Part shown: one piece after another, positions 24,838 to 34,410 of the stretch | Layout: every line of letters begins with the position of its first letter | How positions within the stretch are numbered: the first letter of the stretch is position 1 | Origin: Mycolicibacterium insubricum | GTDB taxonomy: Bacteria > Actinomycetota > Actinomycetes > Mycobacteriales > Mycobacteriaceae | DNA: 64,000 bases | NCBI RefSeq assembly: GCF_010731615.1 | Contig: NZ_AP022618.1 | Span: 3,782,001 to 3,846,000, forward strand | Direction of reading: 5' to 3' | The notes under the pieces: generated by a model | What the model was told of the DNA's origin: nothing | Seen by the model: the letters and a program-made list of their open reading frames with translations, nothing else | Databases searched by the model: none | Made by a program: the position numbers and the translations under genes

Positions 24838-25746
24838 GTGACCACCTTCAATCACAGTCAGGGTGTCCATGACTGGGTACCCACCCGCGACGGCCGTCAC
24901 CTCTACGCCCAGGTGCTGGCCGGGCCCGAACCACCCACCGTGGTCTTCGAATCCGGCTCCGGGGCGACCCGGTCCTACTGGGCGCAGGCCCAGCAGGGAG
25001 TCGCGACATTCGCCCGCGCCGTCGTCTATGACCGTGCGGGACTGGGCCATTCCGAACCCGACCCCGCGGGCCGGACGCTGGATCGGATGGCCGACGACCT
25101 GCTCGACGTGCTCGACCACTTCGGTCCCGGACCGTTCATTCTGGTCGGCCACAGCGCGGGCGGCCCGATCGTGCGGCTGGCCGCCTCCCGGCGCCCCGGC
25201 ATGGTCGCCGGGCTGGTTCTCGTCGACCCGACCGACGAGGACGCCGACGTGCTGTTCAAACCGCCGTTCCGGATCGGTGAGCGGATATCGATCGCCGCAG
25301 GCAAGGTGCTCGCCCGGCTCGGCCTGCTGCGGCGACTGTTCGCCGGGCAGCTGGCCGCCATGCCCGACGAGGACGCCCGCGAGGACCTGCGCCACGAGGG
25401 TTTCGGCTACAACGTGCTGGAAACCCAGCAGCGCCAGGCCCGCACGTTCCTCGACGAACTGAAGAAATGGCGCAAGCGGCCCCCGGATCTTCGCGACATC
25501 CCCGTCACGGTGATCTCCGGCGGCAGGCTACGGGTCGACGGTATGCCCGAGCACATCCGGGTGCGGATCAATCTGGCGCACAGCTACCGGGCGGCGCAGT
25601 CCCCGCGCGGCCGGCACGTCGTCGCGCAGCGCTCCGGGCACAATATCCCGCTGACCGAACCCGAGGTGATCGTCCGCGAGGTCGCCGAGATGGCGGCTAC
25701 CGCAGCGGGTCGAACGGGGCGATGGTCGGGTCGATCTCGCCGGTGA
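24838..25746 (+). CDS. Alpha/beta hydrolase
   Basis: A 302-residue alpha/beta hydrolase-fold protein. The nucleophile elbow is GHSAGG (Ser near residue 105), preceded by RAVVYDRAGLGHSEP, and an acid (LVLVDPTDEDADV) and a late His (AQRSGHNIPLTEP) complete a plausible triad. The oxyanion strand VVFESGSGATRSYW is typical of esterases and dehalogenase-like hydrolases. The GTG start is 6 bases after the membrane-protein stop, so they may be co-transcribed. Its last 50 bases overlap the convergent flavoprotein gene. The substrate is unknown. Confidence 0.88.
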   Translation: MTTFNHSQGVHDWVPTRDGRHLYAQVLAGPEPPTVVFESGSGATRSYWAQAQQGVATFARAVVYDRAGLGHSEPDPAGRTLDRMADDLLDVLDHFGPGPFILVGHSAGGPIVRLAASRRPGMVAGLVLVDPTDEDADVLFKPPFRIGERISIAAGKVLARLGLLRRLFAGQLAAMPDEDAREDLRHEGFGYNVLETQQRQARTFLDELKKWRKRPPDLRDIPVTVISGGRLRVDGMPEHIRVRINLAHSYRAAQSPRGRHVVAQRSGHNIPLTEPEVIVREVAEMAATAAGRTGRWSGRSRR

Positions 25747-26920
25747 CGATCTGTGTGGCCAGCATCTTGCCGGTGGCCGGGCCCAGGACGATGCCCCACA
25801 TGCCGTGGCCACCGCCGACGTACACCCCCGGCGCACGGGTCGCACCGACCAGCGGCAGCCCGTCGGGGGTGACCGGGCGAGCGCCCACCCATTCGTCGCG
25901 GCGGTCGTCGAGATCCACCCCGGTCATCAGCGCGCGGGCCTGGTTCACGATGGCCTGGATCCGGCGGGGCTGTGCGGGCTCGTCGGGCCTGCGAAATTCC
26001 ATCGTCCCGGCGATCCGGAACCGGCCCCGGTACGGCGTGCAGGCAATTCGCTGTTTCGGTAGATACAGCGGATGCTCCACGGGAACATCGGTTTTCACCG
26101 TGAAGGAATAGCCCCGGCCGGCCTGCACCCGGGTCCGCACACCGAGCGTGCGGGCCAGTCGCGGCAGCCAGGCACCGGTGGCGATCACCACCGAGTCGGC
26201 CGCCAGACGTTCCCCGGTGTCCAGCAGCACCGCCGGACGGGGTCCGCCGACGACGTCGGTCACCGCCGACCCGGTGCACAGCTCGGCCCCGCGCGCCACC
26301 ACCGCATCACCGAGGGCCGCCAGATACGGACCGGGCTCCAGGAACCGCTGGCCGTCGAGCCGGTAGGCCGTCGTCACCGTCTCGGACAGGACCGGGCACA
26401 GTTCGCGGGGGTTCGGCAGCGGTGTCAGCGGCACGTCCTGGCCGTGCCGTCGGGCGCCGTCGATCTCGCGGAGGAACCCCGCGTCGTCGCCGGGGCGCGC
26501 GAATGCGATGACGAACGGACCCGCGTGGGTTCGCGACAGCACTCCCCCGGCGCCGAGTTCGTCGTAGCAGGCCAGGGCGATCCGGTCGATCGGCGTCAAC
26601 GCGGCCATCGCGCGCTCCCAGGACCGACGGGTGCCGTGCGCGGCGAACCGGGCCAGAAACGACCACAGCGGGACATCCACCCGGATCGGAATATGCAGTG
26701 CGGCATCGGGATCCAGCAATGCCCGGGGCCCGTAGGACCACAGGCTCGGATCGGCCAGCGGGATCGTCTTGCCCGGACTCAGCCAGCCGGCGTTACCCCA
26801 CGATGACCCGGCCGCCACCCCCTCACGGTCGATCACCGTGACATCGACGCCGCGTTCCTGCAGATACCAGGCGGTGGCCAGGCCGACCATCCCCGCACCG
26901 ACCACGATCGAACGGGCCAT
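25697..26920 (-). CDS. FAD-dependent oxidoreductase, D-amino-acid dehydrogenase (DadA)-like
   Basis: A 407-residue flavoprotein of the DAO family. The dinucleotide-binding motif VVGAGMVGLATAWYLQERG is at residues 6-24, followed by VIDREG and GSSWGNAGWLSPG, which is characteristic of DadA-type enzymes. The C-terminal GGGHGMWGIVLGPATGK is the second flavin contact. DadA oxidatively deaminates D-amino acids and feeds electrons to the respiratory chain. The ATG at 26920 has GAGGGG upstream; the frame continues to 27100 through the tRNA gene, which rules out the longer start. Its 3' end is antisense to the hydrolase tail. Confidence 0.9.
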   Translation of the reverse strand: MARSIVVGAGMVGLATAWYLQERGVDVTVIDREGVAAGSSWGNAGWLSPGKTIPLADPSLWSYGPRALLDPDAALHIPIRVDVPLWSFLARFAAHGTRRSWERAMAALTPIDRIALACYDELGAGGVLSRTHAGPFVIAFARPGDDAGFLREIDGARRHGQDVPLTPLPNPRELCPVLSETVTTAYRLDGQRFLEPGPYLAALGDAVVARGAELCTGSAVTDVVGGPRPAVLLDTGERLAADSVVIATGAWLPRLARTLGVRTRVQAGRGYSFTVKTDVPVEHPLYLPKQRIACTPYRGRFRIAGTMEFRRPDEPAQPRRIQAIVNQARALMTGVDLDDRRDEWVGARPVTPDGLPLVGATRAPGVYVGGGHGMWGIVLGPATGKMLATQIVTGEIDPTIAPFDPLR

Positions 26921-27061
26921 GGAACCCCCTCGCGAGACGAGTGCTGCCACTGTCCATCTCAGCACACTGTCGGGGCCCCGGCAGGGCGTCGGACCTACGG
27001 CGACCAAGGCCGTCCCGACGCGACACCGCGTGCCACCCATGACCCGGCCCACCACAACAAG

Positions 27062-27142
27062 TGCGCGAGGGGGGACTTGAACCCCCACGTCCGAAGACAC
27101 TGGAACCTAAATCCAGCGCGTCTGCCATTCCGCCACTCGCGC
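27062..27142 (-). tRNA. tRNA-Leu (anticodon TAG)
   Basis: A class II tRNA read on the minus strand. Acceptor arms GCGCGAG and CTCGCGC pair fully. The anticodon stem CTGGA/TCCAG encloses loop TTTAGGT, giving anticodon TAG for leucine CTA codons. A long variable arm with a TTCG loop follows, and the T-arm is GGGGG-TTCAAGT-CCCCC. The discriminator is A and no CCA is encoded. It lies between the flavoprotein gene and lprD, near the edge where conserved M. tuberculosis-like gene order begins. Confidence 0.97.
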
Positions 27143-27211
27143 GCGACACCTCAGGGTATCTGGTACCGGCTCGATTCCTGCCGCCGCTGGCGCGGACGGT
27201 ACGGTCGATAG

Positions 27212-27619
27212 GTGTCCACCACCCGTCGCCACCGGCCCGCACTGATCGTGCTGGCCCTGCTGGCCGCGTGCGGGTGCCTGGCCCTGGGCTGGTGGCAGTG
27301 GACACGTTTCGAGTCGAGCTCGGGCACCTTCCAGAACCTCGGCTATGCATTGCAGTGGCCGGCGTTCGCGGCGTTCTGCATCTACGCCTACCGCAAGTTC
27401 GTCGTGCTCGAGGAGAACCCGGAGCCCGCGCCGTCGCCGCAGCGCCCGACGGAGATCCCCGCCGACCTGCTGCCGTCGCGCCCGACGGCCGCCTCCGTCA
27501 CCGCCGACGAGGACCCGACGCTGGCCGAATACAACCGCTACCTCGCCGAGCTGGCCGCGCGGAACGACGCCGCGGGCCGCACCGGTACAAAGACCCCGCA
27601 GGACAGGACCACCGCATGA
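27212..27619 (+). CDS. lprD: Conserved lipoprotein LprD (Rv1343c-like)
   Basis: A 135-residue predicted lipoprotein. The N-terminus has a basic start, a hydrophobic stretch and lipobox LLAAC with the acylated Cys at residue 20. After it comes a second hydrophobic stretch (QWPAFAAFCIYAYRKF) and then a Pro/Ala-rich charged tail (residues 68-135). The gene pair with the following DUF3817 gene, coupled by an ATGA overlap, matches Rv1343c-Rv1342c. The second membrane-like segment means it may be a small bitopic membrane protein rather than a classical lipoprotein. The start is GTG 27212. Confidence 0.85.
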   Translation: MSTTRRHRPALIVLALLAACGCLALGWWQWTRFESSSGTFQNLGYALQWPAFAAFCIYAYRKFVVLEENPEPAPSPQRPTEIPADLLPSRPTAASVTADEDPTLAEYNRYLAELAARNDAAGRTGTKTPQDRTTA

Positions 27620-27969
27620 GCAGCAATGAATCCACTCCCCCCGCCGGGGCAGCGACCGTCGAATCCATTCGCAAGGCGCTGCTGCCCTACCGGGTGCTGG
27701 CCTGGACGACGGGTGTGTGGCTGATCGCGCTGTGCTGGGAGATGTACCTGGCCTATGTCATGCACGACCCGAACCCGCCGAAGTGGATCGGCGTGGTGCA
27801 CGGTTGGGTGTACTTCGCCTACCTGCTGGCCACCGCCAATCTCGCGGTGAAGGTGCGCTGGCCGATCGGCAAGACCATCGGGGTGCTGCTGGCCGGCACC
27901 ATCCCGCTGGTCGGCATCATCGTCGAGCATTTCCAGACCCAGGAAGTCAAGGAACGCTTCCAGCTCTGA
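27616..27969 (+). CDS. DUF3817 membrane protein (Rv1342c-like)
   Basis: A 117-residue membrane protein with three predicted helices: YRVLAWTTGVWLIALCWEMYL, WVYFAYLLATANLAVKV and TIGVLLAGTIPLVGIIVEHF. The short acidic ending EVKERFQL and the HG.VYFAYLL.A motif are the family's hallmarks. The ATG overlaps the lprD stop by 4 bases. The function of DUF3817 is not known. Confidence 0.9.
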   Translation: MSSNESTPPAGAATVESIRKALLPYRVLAWTTGVWLIALCWEMYLAYVMHDPNPPKWIGVVHGWVYFAYLLATANLAVKVRWPIGKTIGVLLAGTIPLVGIIVEHFQTQEVKERFQL

Positions 27970-27980
27970 GGCCGCGCGGG

Positions 27981-29408
27981 TCAGTCGTCCGCCAGGGCCG
28001 CGACCGGGTCGGGGATCAGGGCGGCCAGCGCGGTGGCCGCCGCACCGACGGCCGCGGCCACCCACAGCCCGAGGTGAAAGCCCGCGAGTGACGGCGCGGT
28101 GTGCACCCCGGAACCGACCGGCGGCGCGACCACCATCGCCGCCAGGATCGCGCTGATCACCGCACTGGAGATCGAGGTGCCCATCGACCGCGACAGCGCG
28201 TTGATGCCGTTGGCGGCGGCCGTCTCGGTGATCGGCACGGCCGCGTTGATCAACGCCGGCAGCGAGGCGAAGCCGAAGCCGACCCCGATGCTGACGATCA
28301 CGTTGAGCAGGCCCACCAGCGCCGCCGAGCCCAGCATCAGCGGCCCGCACAGGTAGCCGGCGGTGATGATCGCGCAGCCCAGGACCAGGCAGAATTTCGG
28401 TCCCCGACGGGCGGCGACGGCCGCCGAGGCCGACGCGCAGACCATCATCGCCAACCCGCCCGGCGCCATCCACAGCCCGGTGCCGGTCAGCGACTGGCCC
28501 AGGCCGTACCCGGTCTCCGCGGACAGTTCCAGGATCTGCGGCGCGATCAGGCTGAGCGCGAACAGCGCGAACCCCATGCAGATCGACGACAGATTGGTCA
28601 ACAGCACGGGGCGCCGCACGGTGGTGCGCAGGTCGACGATCGGCGACTCGATCCGCAGCTGCCAGAGGGCGAAGACGGCGAAGATCCCCAACGAAGCGAC
28701 GAACATCGACACCGTCACCCGGTCGGTCCAGCCCCACGTCGACCCCTTGGAGATCGGCAGCAGCAGCGTCACCAGCCCGGCGGCCAGCAGCACCGTGCCC
28801 AGCGGGTCGAAGCGGCCCGTCGACACCGCGGGCACCGCCGGGATCAGCAGCACGAACAGCACCAGCGCCAGCGCGCCCAAAGCACTGGACAGCCAGAACA
28901 GCGCGTGCCAGTCGTAGTGCTGGGCGATGATCGCCGACAACGGCAGCCCGAGGGCCCCGCCCACGCCCAGCGAGGAGCTCATCGTGCCCATCGCCGATCC
29001 GACCCGGTCGGGCGGCATGACCGCCCGCAGCACCGCGATGCCCAGCGGGATGATCGGCATGCCCAGGCCCTGCAGACCCCGGCCGAGCACGAAGGGCACC
29101 AGCGTGCTGCTCAGCGCACAGATCAGCGATCCGGCCAGCAGCCCGACGGCGCAGACGATCAGCATCCGCCGGGAGCCGTAGATGTCGCCGAGCCGCCCGA
29201 ACACCGGGGTGGCCACCGCCGCGGTCAGCAGCGTCGCGGTGATCGCCCAGGACGCGTCGGGGGCGTCCACACCGAGCAGCACCGGCAGCGACGGGATGAC
29301 CGGGACGATCAGCGTCTGCATCAGGGACACGCCGATACCGGCGGCCGAGAGCACCACGACCAGCACCGTCGGATGCTCGCTGCCCAGGCTGGCCCGACGG
29401 GAGGTCAC
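27981..29408 (-). CDS. MFS transporter, DHA2/EmrB-like drug efflux type
   Basis: A 475-residue major facilitator with many hydrophobic helices, consistent with the 14-helix DHA2 class. Typical motifs: PVFGRLGDIYGSRRMLI (motif A, loop 2-3), RGLQGLGMPIIPLGIAVLR (motif B region) and LGVGGALGLPLSAIIAQ (motif C). Export of drugs or other small molecules by proton antiport is inferred from the class. The GTG at 29408 is the best start although no clear ribosome site is visible, so a leaderless mRNA is possible. Start-to-start distance to the divergent acyltransferase is 72 bases. Confidence 0.88.
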   Translation of the reverse strand: MTSRRASLGSEHPTVLVVVLSAAGIGVSLMQTLIVPVIPSLPVLLGVDAPDASWAITATLLTAAVATPVFGRLGDIYGSRRMLIVCAVGLLAGSLICALSSTLVPFVLGRGLQGLGMPIIPLGIAVLRAVMPPDRVGSAMGTMSSSLGVGGALGLPLSAIIAQHYDWHALFWLSSALGALALVLFVLLIPAVPAVSTGRFDPLGTVLLAAGLVTLLLPISKGSTWGWTDRVTVSMFVASLGIFAVFALWQLRIESPIVDLRTTVRRPVLLTNLSSICMGFALFALSLIAPQILELSAETGYGLGQSLTGTGLWMAPGGLAMMVCASASAAVAARRGPKFCLVLGCAIITAGYLCGPLMLGSAALVGLLNVIVSIGVGFGFASLPALINAAVPITETAAANGINALSRSMGTSISSAVISAILAAMVVAPPVGSGVHTAPSLAGFHLGLWVAAAVGAAATALAALIPDPVAALADD

Positions 29409-29480
29409 GAGGGGGCAGCGTACACGTCGGTTAGCTTCGCTTACTAAGCTGCGCCGACCGGCGTGGATAGAATCGCCGCC

Positions 29481-30734
29481 ATGACCGCCGGCCCGCCCGT
29501 CCGGGATGGTGCGCTCACCGGGCTCCGCGCGCTGGCCGCCATCCTGGTCATCGGCACCCATTCCGGCTTCATCACCGGGATGCTGTCGCACGGCTACCTC
29601 GGCCACGTGTTCGGGCGCCTGGAGATCGGCGTGCCCATCTTCTTCGCGCTGTCCGGTTTCCTGCTGTTCCGGCCGTGGGTGATCCGGGCCGCGGCGACCC
29701 GCGACGGGCAGCGGGCACCCGCGCCGTCGGTGCGCCGCTACGCGCGGCGACGGGTCCGCCGCATCATGCCGGCCTACCTGGTGACGGTGCTGGTCACCTT
29801 CGCCGTGTTCGCCGTCTACACCCCGGGACCCAATCCCGGCCAGACCTGGCCCGGCCTGCTGCGTTATCTGACCCTGACCCAGATCTACGCGAGCAACTTC
29901 ATGGCTCGCTATCTGCACACCGGGATGCCGCAGATGTGGAGCCTGGCCGTCGAGGTGTCCTTCTACCTGCTGCTGCCGCTGCTGGCGTATCTGCTGCTGG
30001 GCCGGCGGCGGGCCTGGCGCCCGGCTGCGGTGCTGTCCGGGATCGCCGCACTGGCACTGGTCGAACCGGTCTGGCTGATGCTGGCGAACGCGACCCACGT
30101 GCTGCCGGACGCCGCCGGCATGTGGCTGCCGGCGCACCTGTCCCCGTTCGCCGGCGGCATGGCCCTGGCGGTGCTGCAGGTCACCGGCGCGCACTGTCGC
30201 GCGCGGTGGGCTCTGCCGGCGGCGTGCGCGGGGTTCCTGCTGATCTCCGGCTCCTGGGCGTTCGGTTCCTACCTGGGGCCCACCCACTGGTGGCAGCCGG
30301 TGGTCTCGGCGGCCGCCTACGGACTGATCGCCACGCTGATCGTGGCCCCGCTGGCCCTCGGCGACCGCGGTTACTGGCATCGGCTGCTGAACCTGCGGCC
30401 GGTGGTGTGGGTGGGCGAGATCTCCTACGAGATCTTCCTGCTGCACGTCATGGTGATGACCCTGACCATCGGCCTGCTGTTGCGCTGGCCGCCGTTCACC
30501 GGGCCGGTGGCGGTGCTGTGGGCGCTGACCCTGGCGTTGACGATTCCGCCGGCCTGGTTGCTGCACCGGTGCACCGCACCCCGCTCACTGCGCGAGGCGG
30601 ATCAGGCCAGTTTGCGCAATGCGGGCAGCAGCAAAGCCAGCGCGCGGCCGCGGTGCGACGCCGCATCCTTGGCCTCCGGGCTCAGCTCGGCCGCCGAGCA
30701 GGTGCCGCCGTCGGGCAGGAACACCGGGTCGTAA
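29481..30734 (+). CDS. Acyltransferase-3 family membrane protein (OatA-like)
   Basis: A 417-residue integral membrane acyltransferase of the family that O-acylates sugars, peptidoglycan or lipids. It begins GALTGLRALAAILVIGTHS with the catalytic-type His in the first helix, then FALSGFLLFRPWV and RRYARRRVRRIMPAYL, then MWSLAVEVSFYLLLPLL, all family landmarks. About ten membrane helices are seen. The last 44 codons are antisense to rdgB (133-base overlap) and look unlike the family, so the native stop may have been lost. A GTG at 29463 is an alternative start. Confidence 0.88.
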   Translation: MTAGPPVRDGALTGLRALAAILVIGTHSGFITGMLSHGYLGHVFGRLEIGVPIFFALSGFLLFRPWVIRAAATRDGQRAPAPSVRRYARRRVRRIMPAYLVTVLVTFAVFAVYTPGPNPGQTWPGLLRYLTLTQIYASNFMARYLHTGMPQMWSLAVEVSFYLLLPLLAYLLLGRRRAWRPAAVLSGIAALALVEPVWLMLANATHVLPDAAGMWLPAHLSPFAGGMALAVLQVTGAHCRARWALPAACAGFLLISGSWAFGSYLGPTHWWQPVVSAAAYGLIATLIVAPLALGDRGYWHRLLNLRPVVWVGEISYEIFLLHVMVMTLTIGLLLRWPPFTGPVAVLWALTLALTIPPAWLLHRCTAPRSLREADQASLRNAGSSKASARPRCDAASLASGLSSAAEQVPPSGRNTGS

Positions 30735-31210
30735 CCGAAGCCGCCGGTGCCGCGGGGTTCGCGCGCAATGGTGCCGCGCCACTCGCCGCGCACGGTGACC
30801 TCATCGGCCGGATCGGGCCCGGTCACCAGCGCGCAGGCCGACACGAACGCCGCGCCACGGCGCTCCTCGGGAACGTCGGTCAGCTGCGCGAGCAGCAGCC
30901 AGTAGTTGGTGACGTCGTCACCGTGCACCCCCGCCCAGCGCGCCGAGAGCACCCCGGGCATGCTGTTGAGGGCGTCCACACTCAGCCCGGAATCGTCTGC
31001 GACACAGGCAATTCCCGTTGCGGCGTAGCCGTCGCGGGCCTTGGCCAGCGCGTTCTCCTCGAACGTCGCCCCGGTCTCGGGGGCCTCGGGATACTCGGGT
31101 ACGTCGGCCAGCGACAGCAACTCCAGGCCGACGATGCCCGCGGTGTCGAGCACCCGGCGCAGCTCGGTGAGTTTCTTGTTGTTGCGGCTGGCGACCAACA
31201 GTCGGGTCAC
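30602..31210 (-). CDS. rdgB: dITP/XTP pyrophosphatase RdgB
   Basis: A 202-residue house-cleaning nucleotidase that hydrolyses dITP, XTP and ITP to monophosphates, keeping deaminated purines out of DNA. The signature LLVASRNNKKLTELRRVL (SxxNxxK) is at the N-terminus; FEENALAKA, VADDSGLSVDALN and GGFGYDPVFLPDG are the other substrate-pocket motifs. GTG 31210 is the start, 4 bases after the rph stop. It matches Rv1341 in the murI-Rv1339-rph-rdgB order. Its 3' end overlaps the convergent acyltransferase. Confidence 0.96.
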   Translation of the reverse strand: MTRLLVASRNNKKLTELRRVLDTAGIVGLELLSLADVPEYPEAPETGATFEENALAKARDGYAATGIACVADDSGLSVDALNSMPGVLSARWAGVHGDDVTNYWLLLAQLTDVPEERRGAAFVSACALVTGPDPADEVTVRGEWRGTIAREPRGTGGFGYDPVFLPDGGTCSAAELSPEAKDAASHRGRALALLLPALRKLA

Positions 31211-31214
31211 CGGC

Positions 31215-31994
<780 letters not shown>

Positions 31995-32026
31995 CCGCCA
32001 ACACTAACCGGTGGTTCGGCAGCTAC

Positions 32027-32824
32027 TTACAACCGCGCCCCGCGGGCGGCCCGGGTGGCGGCCGCGATCACGTCGAAGGCCTCATCGGGGACCACCGCGT
32101 GCACGGCACCGTCGAATTCGGCCTCGGCCTCGGCGAGCACCGCGTCCCGCGAGGTCCACGGCGGGATGTGGGTCAGCAGCAGCTCCCGCACGCCGACTTC
32201 CCGGGCAATCCGGCCCGCTTCGGTACCGGACAGGTGCAGGTCCGGCGGGTTGCCCGGACTGTGCGTCCACGACGCCTCGCAGAGGAAGACGTCGGCGCCG
32301 CGGGCCAGCTCGTACACCGCGTCGCAGATGCCGGTGTCGGCGCTGTAGACGAACACCGCCCCGGACGGATCGGTGAACCGCATGCCATACGACGGAGCGG
32401 GGTGGGTCATCAACCGCACCTCGACCTGCAGCGCCCCGTACTGGAAGACCTGCCCGTCGTGGAAGGAGTGCAGGTCGAAGATGTCGCGGAAATCGTCGAG
32501 CTCGTCGCCGTGCGGCGAGGACGCCGCGGCCAGCCGCGACCAGGTGTCGGGCGGCCCGTGCATCAGGGCCTTGCCGGTCGGCTTGTTCGGGTGGTAGCGC
32601 CGCCACACGAACAGTCCGGGCAGGTCCAGGCAGTGGTCGGCGTGCAGGTGCGACAGGAAGATGTTGACGACACCGGGATCGACGTGGCGTTGCAGGGCGC
32701 CCAGAACCCCGCCGCCGAAGTCGATCACCAGCGGCTCGGTGTCGGGAGCGGTCAGCAGGTACCCCGAGGCCGGGGAATCCGGTCCGACGACGCTGCCGGA
32801 ACAACCAAGCACAGTGATGCGCAC
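32027..32824 (-). CDS. Metallo-beta-lactamase-fold phosphodiesterase (Rv1339-like)
   Basis: A 265-residue metallo-beta-lactamase-fold hydrolase. The zinc motif is HLHADHCLDLPG, with later ligands in YSADTGICD and LLLTHIPPW. The start GTG at 32824 gives VRITVLGCSGS, matching the conserved core of Rv1339, which has been described as an atypical class II cyclic-AMP phosphodiesterase. It lies between murI and rph as in M. tuberculosis. Two class III cyclases are encoded 15 kb away, so synthesis and breakdown of cAMP could both be served from this window. tRNase Z-like activity is the alternative. Confidence 0.92.
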   Translation of the reverse strand: MRITVLGCSGSVVGPDSPASGYLLTAPDTEPLVIDFGGGVLGALQRHVDPGVVNIFLSHLHADHCLDLPGLFVWRRYHPNKPTGKALMHGPPDTWSRLAAASSPHGDELDDFRDIFDLHSFHDGQVFQYGALQVEVRLMTHPAPSYGMRFTDPSGAVFVYSADTGICDAVYELARGADVFLCEASWTHSPGNPPDLHLSGTEAGRIAREVGVRELLLTHIPPWTSRDAVLAEAEAEFDGAVHAVVPDEAFDVIAAATRAARGARL

Positions 32825-32891
32825 CTCATCAGCTTGCCATGCTCCCTGGCCCAATACCGCAAACTCCGCCGCAATAAACCCGCGGCGCGGT

Positions 32892-33713
32892 TCAGTGCGC
32901 CCCGGGGACTCGGTGCGCCGGTTCGACGCCGGTGATCGACGGTCCGAGGAACCGGGCCGCCAGCGCCAGGAACGCGTCCGGATCGCCGGTCGCCTCGAAG
33001 CGCCGGCCCGGCGCGGGCGCGTCGTGCGGACGCAGCAGGTCCGCCTCGGTCAACACCCGCAGCAGGTCCTTGGCCGTCTCCTCGGCGCTGGACACCAGCG
33101 TCACCTCGTCGCCGACGACGAGCTGGATCAGCCCGGCCAGCAGCGGATAGTGGGTGCAGCCCAGTACCAGCGTGTCGACGCCGGCGCGCTGCAGCGGCTC
33201 CAGATACCCCTCGGCCAGGCCCAGCACCTGACGTCCGCTGGTGACCCCGCGTTCGACGAAGTCGACGAACCGGGGGCAGGCGACGGCGGTGATCTCGGTG
33301 TGCACCGCCGCGGCGAACGCATCCTGGTAGGCACCCGAGGACACCGTGGCGGCGGTCCCGATCACCCCGACGCGGCCGTTTCGGGTGGCGGCGACCGCAC
33401 GCCGCACCGCGGGCAGTATCACCTCCAGCACCGGGACGTCGTAGCGTTCCCGGGCGTCGCGCAGGCACGCCGCCGAAGCGCTGTTGCACGCGATGACCAG
33501 GGCTTTGACCCCGCGGTCGACGAGGTCGTCCATGATCGCCAGGGCGTGGGCGCGGATCTCCGCGATGGTCAGCGGGCCGTACGGCCCGTTGGCGGTGTCA
33601 CCGACGTAGATCATCTCCTCGTCCGGCAGCATGTCGATGATGGCGCGGGCCACCGTCAGCCCACCGACGCCCGAGTCGAACACCCCGACCGGGGCGTAGC
33701 GGTCCGCGGTCAC
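32892..33713 (-). CDS. murI: Glutamate racemase
   Basis: A 273-residue glutamate racemase that provides D-glutamate for peptidoglycan. The first catalytic Cys is in [10 protein letters not shown] and the second in LGCTHYPLL; the N-terminus has [16 protein letters not shown] and [14 protein letters not shown] 33713 overlaps the rhomboid stop by 4 bases. The order matches Rv1338 after Rv1337. Confidence 0.97.
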   Translation of the reverse strand: MTADRYAPVGVFDSGVGGLTVARAIIDMLPDEEMIYVGDTANGPYGPLTIAEIRAHALAIMDDLVDRGVKALVIACNSASAACLRDARERYDVPVLEVILPAVRRAVAATRNGRVGVIGTAATVSSGAYQDAFAAAVHTEITAVACPRFVDFVERGVTSGRQVLGLAEGYLEPLQRAGVDTLVLGCTHYPLLAGLIQLVVGDEVTLVSSAEETAKDLLRVLTEADLLRPHDAPAPGRRFEATGDPDAFLALAARFLGPSITGVEPAHRVPGAH

Positions 33714-34354
33714 TGCTGCACCGGGCGTTTCTGCGCGCGGGCCGTGCGTTCGGGCCCGGACAGCAGATACGCCGCGACGACGCCGGCGATCGCCCCGCAC
33801 AGGTGGCCCTGCCAGGAGATGCCGCCGCAGGTGTTGAGGTCGGGAACCACCCCGAGCAGCAGGGAGCCGTAGAGCAGCGCGACCAGCACCCCGACGACGA
33901 TCTGCCACGGTTTGCGGACCCACCAGCCGAATACGATCAGAAACGTCAGCCAGCCGAAGATCAGGCCCGAGGCGCCGATGTGCACGGTGTTCGGGCATGA
34001 CGGCAGCGCACCGATCAGCCAGGTGCCCAGCCCGCCGAGCAGCCAAATGATGGCCGTCGCCGCGAGGCATCGACCCATCCCGATGAGCGTCATCAGGAAG
34101 CCGAGCACCAGCAGCGGGATCGTGTTGGCAAACAAGTGGTTCCAACTGCCATGAAGCAGCGGGGCGAACAGGATGCCAGACAGGCCGTCGCGCTGCAGCG
34201 GCCGGATGCCGTCGGCGTCCAGCCGCCCGCCGCCGAGTTGGTCGATGAACTCGATGACGTAGAGCACCGCAACGAAGCCGAGGACGGTGGCACCACCGGT
34301 CTGCCACCCGGGCCGCTGCTGCGGCGCGTCGGGAACCGCGGGTGTCTTCGCCAT
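33710..34354 (-). CDS. Rhomboid-family intramembrane serine protease (Rv1337-like)
   Basis: A 214-residue rhomboid with about six helices. The catalytic Ser is in [12 protein letters not shown] and the His in [13 protein letters not shown]; the [18 protein letters not shown] segment with the conserved HxxxN-type residues precedes them. Start ATG 34354, just after the peptidase gene. In M. tuberculosis mec, cysO and cysM stand between these two genes; here the gap is 56 bases. Confidence 0.92.
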   Translation of the reverse strand: MAKTPAVPDAPQQRPGWQTGGATVLGFVAVLYVIEFIDQLGGGRLDADGIRPLQRDGLSGILFAPLLHGSWNHLFANTIPLLVLGFLMTLIGMGRCLAATAIIWLLGGLGTWLIGALPSCPNTVHIGASGLIFGWLTFLIVFGWWVRKPWQIVVGVLVALLYGSLLLGVVPDLNTCGGISWQGHLCGAIAGVVAAYLLSGPERTARAQKRPVQQ

Positions 34355-34410
34355 CGGCGCTGCGACCGCCTTTGCTCGTGGGGCTGCGCACTCGTGGGGC
34401 AGCGTGAGAT

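Noticed and set aside
27061..27100. Upstream extension of the DadA-like gene through the tRNA gene
   Set aside because: The frame enters tRNA-Leu; ATG 26920 has a good ribosome site and starts at the Rossmann motif.
27981..30566. Long N-terminal extension of the MFS transporter frame
   Set aside because: The added part is antisense to the acyltransferase gene; the protein-like sequence begins at GTG 29408.
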